Position numbers and translations under genes: made by a program. The notes under the pieces are model-generated. The model was not told the origin of the DNA, ran no database searches, and saw only the letters and a program-made list of their open reading frames with translations. A DNA stretch of 27,566 nt from contig DVOL01000021.1 of assembly GCA_018713505.1 (NCBI GenBank), positions 1-27,566 on the forward strand. The letters are read 5' to 3'. Positions 7,719 through 16,213 of this stretch are shown here, piece after piece. Source of the stretch: Faeciplasma avium. Its GTDB lineage: Bacteria > Bacillota > Clostridia > Oscillospirales > Ruminococcaceae. The first letter of the stretch is position 1. Each line of letters starts with the position of its first letter.

Positions 7719-10700
7719 ATGAAGTTATCTAAAAGCCTTCGAGCCGTTTTGTCGTTAGCCGCAGCAGCCGTTTTTATCGTCACGGCGGCTGTGATTCCCG
7801 CCTGCGCCGAGGATTCGCTCACCCTTAGTCTTGAGACCGACAAGAAGAGCTACTCAGCCGGGGAGGACATCATAGTTAGCCTTGAGGCTGACAACAACGG
7901 CATAGCGGACATCGGTGAGATTACCATTAGGCATATTGCGCCGGAGGGCTACAGTCTCCCTGAGCAAAGCGAGCTTACGGGATATCTAAGCTCCGGCTCG
8001 AGACTCAGCCTGCGAGCGGTATACCCCGGCTCTGGAGGGGGACTTTCCGGGCTTCCTCTGACCGCCTTAATAATAGCGGTCGCCGCCGCTCTTGTCATAG
8101 CCGTCCTGGTCATAGCAGTCAAAAAGGGGAAGGGAAAGGGTCTTGGCTCTGCCGTTACCTGCCTTGCTCTTGCCGCCTCGATGGCGTCGGGACTGCTTCC
8201 GGGAGGGCTTGAGCTGTTCTCGGCGGACCTAGAAACCAAGGAGCTTAGCTGCACCGTGCTTGTTGACGGAAAGGAAACGACATTTAAAGCGGAGGTAACT
8301 CTAATGAAGTCATATGAAAATTCAAAGCTGATAACCATCGCCGATACCGGCTGGGCTGCTCCCATATATGTAAACAGGGACAGCTCCGCCTACGATGGCT
8401 TATCGCTCATAGCCGAGGCGTATGCCGACGATATCGAGGCGCTCTGCGGCAGCCGCCCGGAGATAGTCTACTCCGAGCCTGAAAGCGGTCTTTACATAGC
8501 TCCCGGAGTGGTGGACGACGAGTATATGTCCTCCCAGGGGGTAAGCTTTAGAATCTCCCCCTCGAACGGCGACTTCAAGTCGGCGGACTGGGAAAGATAT
8601 GAGATTAAGGTGGTAGAGGACGGCGGCAGGACAAAGGTCCTAATAGCCGGAGCTGACAAAAGAGGAGCAATATACGGAATCTTCCACATAACTCAGGACA
8701 TCTTCGGCGTCAGCCCGTGGATATGGTGGGCGGATGTCAAGCCGGAGCACAGGGATGAGCTGAGCGTCAGCGTCTCGGAGCTTGAGACCCTTTCAAAGAG
8801 ACCCTCGGTAAACTTCAGGGGATTTTTCATGAACGACGAGAATCCCTGCCTCAACGGCTTTGCGGACAGCCACTTCGGCGGTCTCAACTACATGTTCTAC
8901 GATGAAATCTTTAAGCTGATTTTAAGGCTCAAGGGCAACTATATGTGGCCTGCGATGTGGTCGAACAACTTCTCGAACGACGGCATGGAGGGCGTTACCG
9001 GCGAGTTTGCGGAGCTTGAAAAGGAGTATCACTACAAGCTTGGCGGGCTTATGTATGTCGACCAGCCCGGAAACGAGGGAGCCGCAAACAACCAGCCCGA
9101 CACCAATATAGGGCAGGAGCCTGACAGGGTGCTGCAGCCCGGCGAGTACCCGATGACCCTTGCAAACGCCGTCCTCGCAGACAGGTACGGCATCACCGTG
9201 GGAGCCTCGCACCATGAGCCTATGGCGAGAAGCGGCGGCGAGTGGGGAAGCCTCCAGGCGTACTGGGGCGGAAGGATAACCTACACCGACCCCGAGATTT
9301 CCACCGAGCAGGGTCAGAAGGTCTGGAACTATCTGTTAAATCCTAACAACCTAGAGACCTTCTGGTCGGACGCCATATACAGAAACGGAAGCTTTGACAA
9401 TCTCTTTACCATAGGAATGAGGGGAGAGAACGACTCCGCACTGGTAGACGACACGGGAAGGACCCTTACCACCGAGGAGAACATCGAGCTCTTAAAGGCT
9501 GTCCTTAGAACGCAGGACAGGATTCTCACCGAGCACGGTCTTGGCGACACTCCCTCGCTAATAGCAGTCTACAAGGAGGTCGAAAACTGCTGGTACGGCG
9601 GCTCTAGGAGCGACCCCGACTCCGCAAAGGGCAAGGGTCTTAGGGACGACCCCGAGGTCACAGAGCTTCTGGGAGCTGACACCAACAGAATAGTCATGCT
9701 CTGCGAGGACAACAACGGCTATCTTAGGACGATGCCCGAGCTTGACGAGAGGGACGAGTTCAACTGGGGACTTTACTACCATGTCGACTATGTGGGAAGC
9801 CCCAAGACCTCGATGTGGATTAACACCATGCCGCTTCAGAGGTCGTGGGAGAATCTCACCACCGCCTACGAGTACGGAGTAGACGACGCATGGATTTTAA
9901 ATGTCGGCGACCTAAGACCGATGGAGCTTCCCCTGAGCTTCTTCATGGACCTTGCCTACGACTTTGAAAAGTACGGCAGCTCGAATCCCAACTGCGTTAA
10001 GGAGTATCAGCTCAACTGGGTCAGGAAGCAGTTTGCAGCCGAGAGCGTGCTTGAGCACGAGGACCTTGACACCATATCCCAGCTTCTTTACGACTACACC
10101 TGGCTCAACGGAAACTGCAAGCCGGAGACCCTTAAGGACAGCGGGGACACCTCCTACAGCATCCTTCACTACAACGACGCCGCAAACCAGCTCGCACTTG
10201 TTAACAGCATAATCGAAAGGGCAGACAGGCTTCTTGAAAAGCTTGGAGCCGACTCCCCGTGCTACATACCCTATTACCAGCTTGTATACTATCCTGCCGT
10301 TGCGTCCGCAAATGTAGTCAGGATCCAGATAATGTCCGGGATAAACAACCTCTACGCACAAAGAAGCAGTACCCTTGCAAACACCTACGAGAGGCTGATA
10401 AACCAGTATCTTGACTACGATGAGGAGCTTTCCGCCGCATACTGCTCGCTTGGCGAGGACCTCAACGGTCTTAACAAGTGGTACGGCATGATGATAACCT
10501 CGCCGGATTATTGCAGACAGTATAAGGACCCTGTCCTGGGGAATGTAAAGGCTCAGGCGCACATGAACTATTCGAGCTGGAACGGCGAGTCCGCTGTTAA
10601 GATAGTCCCGCAGCATGTCGAGGGCGAGAACGACTCCCTGATGATTCTTGACATCCCGACAGAAAAAAGAGGCTACAAGTCGGGAACGGCAGTCCTTGAC

Positions 10701-11570
10701 GATTTTGAGTCCACCCAGAAGCAGAAGGTTGTCGTAAATCTTACCAACGGCGGAACTCTGCCGGTGGAGTACACCATAGAGTGCGATGAGGACTTCATCC
10801 TTATCGACGGCGAGAGAAGCGGCAGCTACGAGGTTTCTGCCAGCTTTGCCGTGAGCATCGACTGGGATAAGCTGGATAAGGACTCCTCGGGAGTCATAAC
10901 CGTCAACGGCGGGGACAGAACGGTCAAGCTCGAGGTCAACGCCAAGGTGATAGACACCTCGTCGGCCAAGGGAGAAAAGGTGCATTTTGCCTCCAACGGA
11001 ATAATCTCGATGAACTCATGCGACTACTCAGACAAAAGCTCAAGCGGCGGTGTGGACTGGACGGTGCTTGAGGGGTACGGAAAGTCAAGGTCCTCGGTAA
11101 AGATGCTTCCAAGCTGCACCAAGAGCTTTAAGTCCGGCGAGGGTCCGTGGATTGAGTACAGCTTTGTAACAGACGAGCCGGGCGATTATAAGCTGATAGT
11201 ATACGCCGGTCAGGGAAACAATGTCTCCTTCGACGAGGGAACGCACCTGAACGCCGGATTCTCGGTGGACGGCGGGGAGCCGCTCGTCCTAAACATCCAG
11301 GGAGAGGGCTATGTCTCGGGAGTCAGCGGTGGCTGGTACGCTGCTATTGAGCAGGGCGGACGGCGCTGCGAGACTTCGCTTACCTTAGAGCCGGGACAGC
11401 ACACCATAAGGGTCTACGGAATGGACCAGAACCTTGTCATAAACAAGCTGGTGCTGCTTCCTGCCGACGAGACGCTCAAGGCGTCCCTCATAGGTCCGCT
11501 TCCGACATACAACACCTCGTTAGGGGAGGTTTCTCAGGCCGAGGCTCTTCCGCTTATAATTACAGACTGA
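7719..11570 (+). CDS. GH115 xylan alpha-1,2-glucuronidase, membrane-tethered
   Basis: A 1283-residue extracellular enzyme of glycoside hydrolase family 115, which removes (4-O-methyl)glucuronic acid from xylan side chains. In order: signal peptide (1-30, ACA|ED); an Ig-like domain (31-105); a membrane helix (110-132) followed by KKGKGKG; a second hydrophobic segment (141-160); a short beta region; then the GH115 catalytic part (about 215-870) with GVSPWIWWADV (~330), FRGFFMNDENPC (~365), LKGNYMWPAMWSNNF (~404) and GASHHEPMARSGGEWGS (~494). A GH115 C-terminal beta domain follows (about 1087-1270; GPWIEYSF, GQHTIRVYG). A GAAAGGAAG ribosome site precedes the ATG. The two internal helices would leave both the Ig-like and catalytic domains outside the cell. 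No dockerin is present, so it is tethered and not cellulosomal. Confidence 0.92.
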   Translation: MKLSKSLRAVLSLAAAAVFIVTAAVIPACAEDSLTLSLETDKKSYSAGEDIIVSLEADNNGIADIGEITIRHIAPEGYSLPEQSELTGYLSSGSRLSLRAVYPGSGGGLSGLPLTALIIAVAAALVIAVLVIAVKKGKGKGLGSAVTCLALAASMASGLLPGGLELFSADLETKELSCTVLVDGKETTFKAEVTLMKSYENSKLITIADTGWAAPIYVNRDSSAYDGLSLIAEAYADDIEALCGSRPEIVYSEPESGLYIAPGVVDDEYMSSQGVSFRISPSNGDFKSADWERYEIKVVEDGGRTKVLIAGADKRGAIYGIFHITQDIFGVSPWIWWADVKPEHRDELSVSVSELETLSKRPSVNFRGFFMNDENPCLNGFADSHFGGLNYMFYDEIFKLILRLKGNYMWPAMWSNNFSNDGMEGVTGEFAELEKEYHYKLGGLMYVDQPGNEGAANNQPDTNIGQEPDRVLQPGEYPMTLANAVLADRYGITVGASHHEPMARSGGEWGSLQAYWGGRITYTDPEISTEQGQKVWNYLLNPNNLETFWSDAIYRNGSFDNLFTIGMRGENDSALVDDTGRTLTTEENIELLKAVLRTQDRILTEHGLGDTPSLIAVYKEVENCWYGGSRSDPDSAKGKGLRDDPEVTELLGADTNRIVMLCEDNNGYLRTMPELDERDEFNWGLYYHVDYVGSPKTSMWINTMPLQRSWENLTTAYEYGVDDAWILNVGDLRPMELPLSFFMDLAYDFEKYGSSNPNCVKEYQLNWVRKQFAAESVLEHEDLDTISQLLYDYTWLNGNCKPETLKDSGDTSYSILHYNDAANQLALVNSIIERADRLLEKLGADSPCYIPYYQLVYYPAVASANVVRIQIMSGINNLYAQRSSTLANTYERLINQYLDYDEELSAAYCSLGEDLNGLNKWYGMMITSPDYCRQYKDPVLGNVKAQAHMNYSSWNGESAVKIVPQHVEGENDSLMILDIPTEKRGYKSGTAVLDDFESTQKQKVVVNLTNGGTLPVEYTIECDEDFILIDGERSGSYEVSASFAVSIDWDKLDKDSSGVITVNGGDRTVKLEVNAKVIDTSSAKGEKVHFASNGIISMNSCDYSDKSSSGGVDWTVLEGYGKSRSSVKMLPSCTKSFKSGEGPWIEYSFVTDEPGDYKLIVYAGQGNNVSFDEGTHLNAGFSVDGGEPLVLNIQGEGYVSGVSGGWYAAIEQGGRRCETSLTLEPGQHTIRVYGMDQNLVINKLVLLPADETLKASLIGPLPTYNTSLGEVSQAEALPLIITD

Positions 11571-11576
11571 TTTTTT

Positions 11577-11603
11577 GGGAGGAGGGCGCACCGCCTTCCT
11601 CCC
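11577..11603 (+). terminator. Strong hairpin after the GH115 gene
   Basis: GGGAGGAGGGCG (11577-11588) pairs with CGCCTTCCTCCC (11592-11603) across a 3-base loop, with one G-U pair. No U-tract follows; the six Ts lie before it. It may be a processing or stabilising hairpin, or partial terminator, between GH115 and the amidohydrolase. Confidence 0.5.
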
Positions 11604-11630
11604 CGGCTTAGCATTAAGGACTTGATTTAT

Positions 11631-12434
11631 ATGAGGAAAATAGTTGACTGTCACTGCCATGTATATCCTGAAAAGATAGCTCTTAAGGCGTCTCGGGCGA
11701 TAGGCAGCTTTTACGACGCCCCTATGCGCTACGACGGCAGGGTTGAAACCGTCATTAAGGCGTCAGCCGGGGCGGGGATATCAAAATGCATAATATTCTC
11801 GGTGGCGACAAAGCCCTCCCAGACCGAATCGATAAACCGCTTCATAGCCTCGACGGTCGAAAAATCCCCGGAGCTTTTTGTGGGTCTGGGGACGCTTCAC
11901 CCCGACAGCGAGAGCCTGGAGGAGGATATTGCCGGCATCATCGCTCTTGGACTCAGGGGAGTGAAGCTCCACCCAGACATCCAGGGCTTCAAGGCGGACG
12001 ATTACCGCTGTCTTAGGATATACGAGCTGTGCGAGAAAAACAGGCTTCCCGTCCTGATTCACTGCGGGGATAACCGCTTCGACATGGACAATCCCAACAG
12101 AATCCGTCCCATACTGGACATTTACACCAATCTTACGGTAATTGGAGCGCACCTTGGCGGCTACACCGTCTGGGAGGAGGCGGTAAAGGCGTTTAAGGAC
12201 TGCCCAAACTTCTATACCGACTGCTCCTCAAGCCTTAGCTTCATGGAGCCTGACAGGGCAAGGGATATTATCCGTGAGTACGGAGCAAATAAGGTGCTCT
12301 TCGGGACCGATTTTCCGATGTGGGACGCAAGCGAGGAGCTGTCTAGGCTTTATTCTCTTGGTCTTGACGGCGGGGAGCTTGAGCTCATTCTTTACAAAAA
12401 TGCCAGCAGGCTTTTCGGTCTCGGACTGGAATAA
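11631..12434 (+). CDS. Amidohydrolase family (Amidohydro_2) metal-dependent hydrolase
   Basis: A 267-residue TIM-barrel protein of the amidohydrolase-2 group (ACMSD/resorcylate decarboxylase relatives). Metal-site landmarks are DCHCHVYP at the N-terminus (HxH), GVKLHPD, LIHCGD (barrel His), GAHLGG and the closing LFGTDFPM Asp. I start at ATG 11631, because AAGGA (about 11616-11620) is placed for it; an in-frame TTG at 11622 is too close to that site. It lies 60 bases after the GH115 gene and may be co-transcribed with it, but the hairpin between them weakens that. The substrate is unknown; a link to uronic or aromatic xylan decorations would be a guess. Confidence 0.75.
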   Translation: MRKIVDCHCHVYPEKIALKASRAIGSFYDAPMRYDGRVETVIKASAGAGISKCIIFSVATKPSQTESINRFIASTVEKSPELFVGLGTLHPDSESLEEDIAGIIALGLRGVKLHPDIQGFKADDYRCLRIYELCEKNRLPVLIHCGDNRFDMDNPNRIRPILDIYTNLTVIGAHLGGYTVWEEAVKAFKDCPNFYTDCSSSLSFMEPDRARDIIREYGANKVLFGTDFPMWDASEELSRLYSLGLDGGELELILYKNASRLFGLGLE

Positions 12435-12483
12435 TGCACAAAACAGGCGATACATGATTGACAAAAATTATAAAAACCGTGGC

Positions 12484-12513
12484 TTGACACAGAGCTTATG
12501 CTGATGGTATAAT
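12484..12513 (+). promoter_or_regulatory. Sigma-A promoter of the T-box operon
   Basis: TTGACA (12484-12489), an 18-bp spacer and TATAAT (12508-12513), immediately ahead of the T-box leader. Confidence 0.85.
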
Positions 12514-12519
12514 CAGTTT

Positions 12520-12799
12520 CAACAAATGCGATGACGAAGACGGAGAGTTCCAAGAGGGCATTTCAAGCGAGTCGGGTATGGTGAGAGCCGATAAACGCCG
12601 GGAGCTTTTCCCATCACTTCCGAGCAGAAGTCCTGAGCGCCTTGTGCGGTTAGGGGCTTCCGTGAAGCTGCGTTAATGCATAGGGCTTGTCAGAGCCTGA
12701 AGCGGCTGCATAACCCCTTGGGGGCTGCGGCAATTTGAGTGGTACCGCGGGTCAGTTTATATTCGGCTCGTCTCAAGAATGCTTGGGGCGGGCTTTTTT
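12520..12799 (+). promoter_or_regulatory. T-box riboswitch, probable isoleucine specifier
   Basis: A tRNA-sensing leader. The conserved T-box core GAGTGGTACCGCGG is at 12737-12750. Stem I landmarks include GATGACGAAGA (12530-12540) and GGTGAGAG (12580-12587). The terminator is an intrinsic one: GCTCGTCTCAAG (12766-12777) pairs with CTTGGGGCGGGC (12782-12793), followed by six Ts. The specifier position reads ATC (12613-12615), followed by ACTTCCGAGC, as in isoleucine T-boxes. The bulge TGGT matches tRNAs with discriminator A (ACCA end), which includes tRNA-Ile. Uncharged tRNA-Ile should stabilise the antiterminator and switch on the operon from 12828. The T-box call is firm; the specifier was assigned by eye from the expected position. 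Confidence 0.92.
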
Positions 12800-12827
12800 G
12801 TCGTCCCGAATAAGAAAGGAGATTATT

Positions 12828-15098
12828 ATGACCGAAAATTCACAGGCCCAGCTTCTTGACATCGCCTTCCGTATCAGGGAGATGCGTGAGATAATGGGCT
12901 GGACGACGGAGGAAATGGCAAAAAGGACCGAGGTATCAAACGAGCAGTATATAAGCTACGAGTCCGCCAAGACAGACCTTCCCTTTACATTCATCCACAA
13001 GTGCGCTCTTGCCTTTGAAATCGACCTTACCGACCTTCTTGAGGGCAACAACGCCGCAAGGCTCAGCTCCTACACCGTTACAAGAAAGGGAATGGGTCAG
13101 GTTACGGCGAGAGAGCCTGGAATCGATATAGCAAACCTCGCTCCGATGTTCAGAAACAAGATTGCGGAGCCTTACTGGGTCACCTATTCCTACTCGGCAG
13201 CACAGCAGAATCAGCCGATTCACCTTACCACCCACTCCGGGCAGGAGTTTGACCTTGTCATCTCAGGAAAGCTCAAGGTCCAGGTCGGAAGCCATGTCGA
13301 GGTTCTAAGCGAGGGAGACAGCATCTATTACAACTCCGCCACCCCTCACGGCATGATAGCCGTAGACGGCGAGGACTGCACCTTCCTAGCAGTAGTCCTC
13401 CCCGGCGAGGAGGTCAAGGAGGAGACCGTCCGCCAGAATCTCATCCAGGCTGGCAAATCCCAGAAGCTTGTCGTCGAGGACAGGTTTGTCGACTGCGTGG
13501 AGGACGAGTACGGCGGACTCAAGAGCATCAGCTTTAAGAACACCGAGAGCTTCAACTTCGGCTTCGATATCGTAGACGAGCTGGCAAGCAGGTATCCCGA
13601 CAAGCTCGCCATGCTCCATGTAGACAAGAATCATGTTGAAAGAAGCTTTAGCTTCAAGGACATAAGAAGAGCCTCCAACCAGACGGCAAACTACTTCAAA
13701 TCCCTCGGCATAAAGCGGGGAGACAGGGTAATGCTGGTTTTGAAGAGGCACTATCAGTTCTGGTACTGCATGGTTGCCCTTCACAAGCTGGGAGCAATAG
13801 CTATTCCTGCGACCAATCAGCTGAAGGAGCATGACTTTGAGTACAGATTCAACGCCGCCGGAGTCAAGGCGATAGTCTGCACCGCCGACGGCGACACGGC
13901 GGAGATAGCGAGGTCCGCCGCCGCAAAGTGCCCGAGCGTCGAGCTTATGATAATGGTAAACGGCTGCCGTGACGGCTGGAGGGACTTCAACAACGAGTAC
14001 TGCCTGTTCTCGGGAAGCTTTGAAAGGCCTGATGACTGCTCCTGCGGCGAGGAGTCCGCTCTTATGTTCTTCACCTCCGGCACCACAGGAAACCCCAAGA
14101 TGGCGGAGCACAGGCACACCTACGCTCTAGGGCATTATGTCACGGCGAGGTACTGGCACTGCTGTCAGAGGGACGGACTTCATCTTACCATATCCGACAC
14201 CGGCTGGGGAAAATCCCTCTGGGGCAAGCTCTACGGGCAGTGGATGTGCGAGGGAGCGGTATTTGTCTACGACTTTGACAGGTTTGACGCTCACGACATC
14301 CTCCCGATGTTCGCAAAATACCAGATAACAACCTTCTGTGCGCCTCCTACGATGCTCAGAATGATGATAAAGGAGGATTTGTCGAAGTACGACCTGTCCT
14401 CAATAAAGCACATGACCACCGCCGGCGAGGCTCTAAACCCCGAGGTCGCCAAGAAGTTCAAGGAGTACACCGGCCTTGAGATAATGGAGGGCTTCGGCCA
14501 GACCGAGACCACCCTCATCATAGGAAACCTCATGGGAAGCGTTCCAAAGCTCGGCTCTATGGGCAGGCCAACTCCCCAGTTCGATGTCGACATAGTGGAC
14601 CAGGACGGCAACTCCTGTGCGGCTGGAGAGGTCGGCGAGATAGTTATAAGAACGGACAAAAACACCCCCTGCGGACTCTTCAAGGGCTACTACCGTGACG
14701 AGGGAATCACAGGCGACTGCTGGCATGACGGAATGTATCACACCTGCGACACCGCCTGGAGGGATGAGGACGGCTACTACTACTATGTTTCAAGGATAGA
14801 CGATGTAATTAAGTCCTCCGGCTACCGCATAGGTCCGTTCGAGATTGAAAGCGTGCTTATGGAGCTTCCCTATATACTTGAGTGCGGAGTCTCCGGCGTC
14901 CCCGACGAGATAAGGGGTCAGGTCGTAAAGGCGAGCATAGTTTTAACCAAGGGGGCAACCCCCTCCGAGGAGCTTAAAAAGGAGATTCAGCAGTATGTAA
15001 AGAGCCATACCGCTCCCTACAAGTACCCAAGGATTATCGAGTTCAGGGAGGAGCTTCCCAAGACCATAAGCGGAAAGATTCAAAGAAACAAGCTGTGA
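12828..15098 (+). CDS. XRE-cupin-acyl-CoA synthetase fusion (medium/short-chain acyl-CoA ligase type)
   Basis: A 756-residue fusion. Residues 8-66 are an XRE-type helix-turn-helix (IREMREIMGWTTEEMAKRTE, ending LTDLLEG), about 115-190 a cupin (PIHLTTHSGQEFDLVISGKL, ATPHGM), and 230-756 an AMP-forming ligase. The ligase motifs are intact: FFTSGTTGNPKM (~414), TTAGEALNP, GFGQTETT (~554), GYRIGPFEIESVL and PKTISGKIQRNKL with the catalytic Lys near 750. The layout around DTGWGKS and GEALNP is closest to medium-chain acyl-CoA synthetases (ACSM/MACS), which accept butyrate- to octanoate-size and branched acids. ATG 12828 follows AAGAAAGGAG; extending the frame upstream would run through the riboswitch. 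As the first gene after an Ile T-box and ahead of a 2-oxoacid:ferredoxin oxidoreductase, it most likely activates branched short-chain acids. The substrate is inferred. Confidence 0.88.
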   Translation: MTENSQAQLLDIAFRIREMREIMGWTTEEMAKRTEVSNEQYISYESAKTDLPFTFIHKCALAFEIDLTDLLEGNNAARLSSYTVTRKGMGQVTAREPGIDIANLAPMFRNKIAEPYWVTYSYSAAQQNQPIHLTTHSGQEFDLVISGKLKVQVGSHVEVLSEGDSIYYNSATPHGMIAVDGEDCTFLAVVLPGEEVKEETVRQNLIQAGKSQKLVVEDRFVDCVEDEYGGLKSISFKNTESFNFGFDIVDELASRYPDKLAMLHVDKNHVERSFSFKDIRRASNQTANYFKSLGIKRGDRVMLVLKRHYQFWYCMVALHKLGAIAIPATNQLKEHDFEYRFNAAGVKAIVCTADGDTAEIARSAAAKCPSVELMIMVNGCRDGWRDFNNEYCLFSGSFERPDDCSCGEESALMFFTSGTTGNPKMAEHRHTYALGHYVTARYWHCCQRDGLHLTISDTGWGKSLWGKLYGQWMCEGAVFVYDFDRFDAHDILPMFAKYQITTFCAPPTMLRMMIKEDLSKYDLSSIKHMTTAGEALNPEVAKKFKEYTGLEIMEGFGQTETTLIIGNLMGSVPKLGSMGRPTPQFDVDIVDQDGNSCAAGEVGEIVIRTDKNTPCGLFKGYYRDEGITGDCWHDGMYHTCDTAWRDEDGYYYYVSRIDDVIKSSGYRIGPFEIESVLMELPYILECGVSGVPDEIRGQVVKASIVLTKGATPSEELKKEIQQYVKSHTAPYKYPRIIEFREELPKTISGKIQRNKL

Positions 15099-15240
15099 TT
15101 GTTTTTAGGCTGACGGATATTTTTCCCGGACGGTTGATTTTAGAAGAAAAAAGAGTTATATTTATAGGTGTTCCTATTAATAGAGGCAGCTATATAATAG
15201 AGTGTTCTGTTAGCATGAGAGTCCATTTATAGAGGTATCT

Positions 15241-15921
15241 ATGTCAAAAGCACTTGAAGCCCCAAAGAGAATAACAATATTTGCCGGTCACTACGGCAGC
15301 GGAAAGACGAACATCGCCGTCAACTACGCCGAGAGGCTCGCCCTTCTTGGGAAAAGGACGGTTATCGCCGACCTCGACATAGTAAATCCCTATTTTCGCA
15401 CCAAGGACAGCCTTGAAAGGCTCCAGGGACTTGGCATAAGGGTGATATCGCCGGAGTTCGCAAATTCAAATGTCGACCTCCCGGCGCTCCCCTCCTCGCT
15501 GTACGGAGTCGTCGAGTCGAGGGATTCCTGGGCGGTGCTGGATGTCGGAGGGGACGATAGGGGAGCCTACGCCCTGGGAAGATTCACCCCGTACATCCTC
15601 GAGGAGAATAACTACGAGATGGTATATGTCGTGAACTTCTCAAGACCGCTCACAGCCGACCCGGAAGGCGCCGTCGAGATAATGAGGGAGATAGAGTCAG
15701 CCTGCGGAATGGCGTTTACCGCCATAGCAAACAACACAAACCTAGGGCGTGAGACGGATGTCGCAACGCTGAGGCGTGGAATGGAGCTGGCGTCGCAGCT
15801 CTCACGGCTGACGGGACTAGGAATTATCTTCACCTCGGCGGAAAAGGGTCTTGCAGACAGCGTCCCCGGCGAGGAGCTTTTTGGTCTCGAGCTTCAAAAG
15901 AGGTATTTTGATATAAACTGA
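15241..15921 (+). CDS. MinD/CbiA-like P-loop ATPase in the oxidoreductase operon
   Basis: A 226-residue soluble P-loop NTPase of the MinD/ParA/CobQ superfamily. The Walker A motif is GHYGSGKT (16-23), the next strand carries ADLDIVNPYFRTKD (Asp44, Asp46), and DVGGDDRG (101-108) is the Walker B region. No Cys pair or DNA-binding part is seen. ATG 15241 is preceded by AGAGGT (15231-15236). The 142-base gap before it contains an A/T-rich stretch with TATAAT (15193-15198) but no good -35, so an internal promoter is possible. Its place directly before the ferredoxin subunit suggests a role in maturation of the oxidoreductase, for example Fe-S loading by analogy with Mrp/NBP35 ATPases. That role is inference; the fold assignment is firm. 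Confidence 0.75.
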   Translation: MSKALEAPKRITIFAGHYGSGKTNIAVNYAERLALLGKRTVIADLDIVNPYFRTKDSLERLQGLGIRVISPEFANSNVDLPALPSSLYGVVESRDSWAVLDVGGDDRGAYALGRFTPYILEENNYEMVYVVNFSRPLTADPEGAVEIMREIESACGMAFTAIANNTNLGRETDVATLRRGMELASQLSRLTGLGIIFTSAEKGLADSVPGEELFGLELQKRYFDIN

Positions 15922-15938
15922 GTTGAAGGAGTATCCGC

Positions 15939-15971
15939 AAGGGGCTTTTTGGGATTAATCGGGAGTCCCTT
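15939..15971 (+). other. Intercistronic hairpin before the ferredoxin subunit
   Basis: AAGGGGCT (15939-15946) pairs with AGTCCCTT (15964-15971), an 8-bp stem with one G-U, about 20 bases upstream of ATG 15993. It could set the expression ratio or be a processing site within the operon; no U-tract follows. Confidence 0.45.
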
Positions 15972-15992
15972 GATTATGAAGGGTGGTATTTT

Positions 15993-16199
15993 ATGGCTAT
16001 GGTCAGATTTAACGAGGATTTGTGCAAGGGCTGCGGGCTGTGCGTCGACGCCTGTCCCAGAAAGCTTCTTGCAATCGACGGCTCTAAGATTAACATCAAG
16101 GGTCATTCCCCTGCCGTCATTACAGACCAGTCGAAATGCATAGGCTGCGCCTTTTGCGCCACGATGTGTCCCGACTGCGTAATTACCGTTGAAAAGTAA
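15993..16199 (+). CDS. 2-oxoacid:ferredoxin oxidoreductase delta subunit (2[4Fe-4S] ferredoxin)
   Basis: A 68-residue ferredoxin with two complete CxxCxxCxxxCP motifs (Cys11, 14, 17, 21 and Cys49, 52, 55, 59), each binding one [4Fe-4S] cluster. It is the electron-entry subunit of four-subunit 2-oxoacid oxidoreductases of the KOR/VOR type, passing electrons between the catalytic beta subunit and external ferredoxin. It starts 14 bases before the alpha-subunit gene ends its leader and is followed at once by alpha, beta and gamma, the usual delta-alpha-beta-gamma order. ATG 15993 follows AAGGGTGG; a second in-frame ATG two codons later is possible. Confidence 0.9.
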   Translation: MAMVRFNEDLCKGCGLCVDACPRKLLAIDGSKINIKGHSPAVITDQSKCIGCAFCATMCPDCVITVEK

Positions 16200-16213
16200 G
16201 GGAGGATGCCAAG

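Noticed and set aside
9912..10985. Long open frame (357 codons) antisense to the GH115 gene
   Set aside because: It mirrors the codon bias of the GH115 reading frame, has no ribosome site and no recognisable domain.
12735..12827. Upstream extension of the synthetase frame from a TTG at 12735
   Set aside because: It would be translated from the T-box core and through the terminator stem; ATG 12828 has a proper ribosome site.
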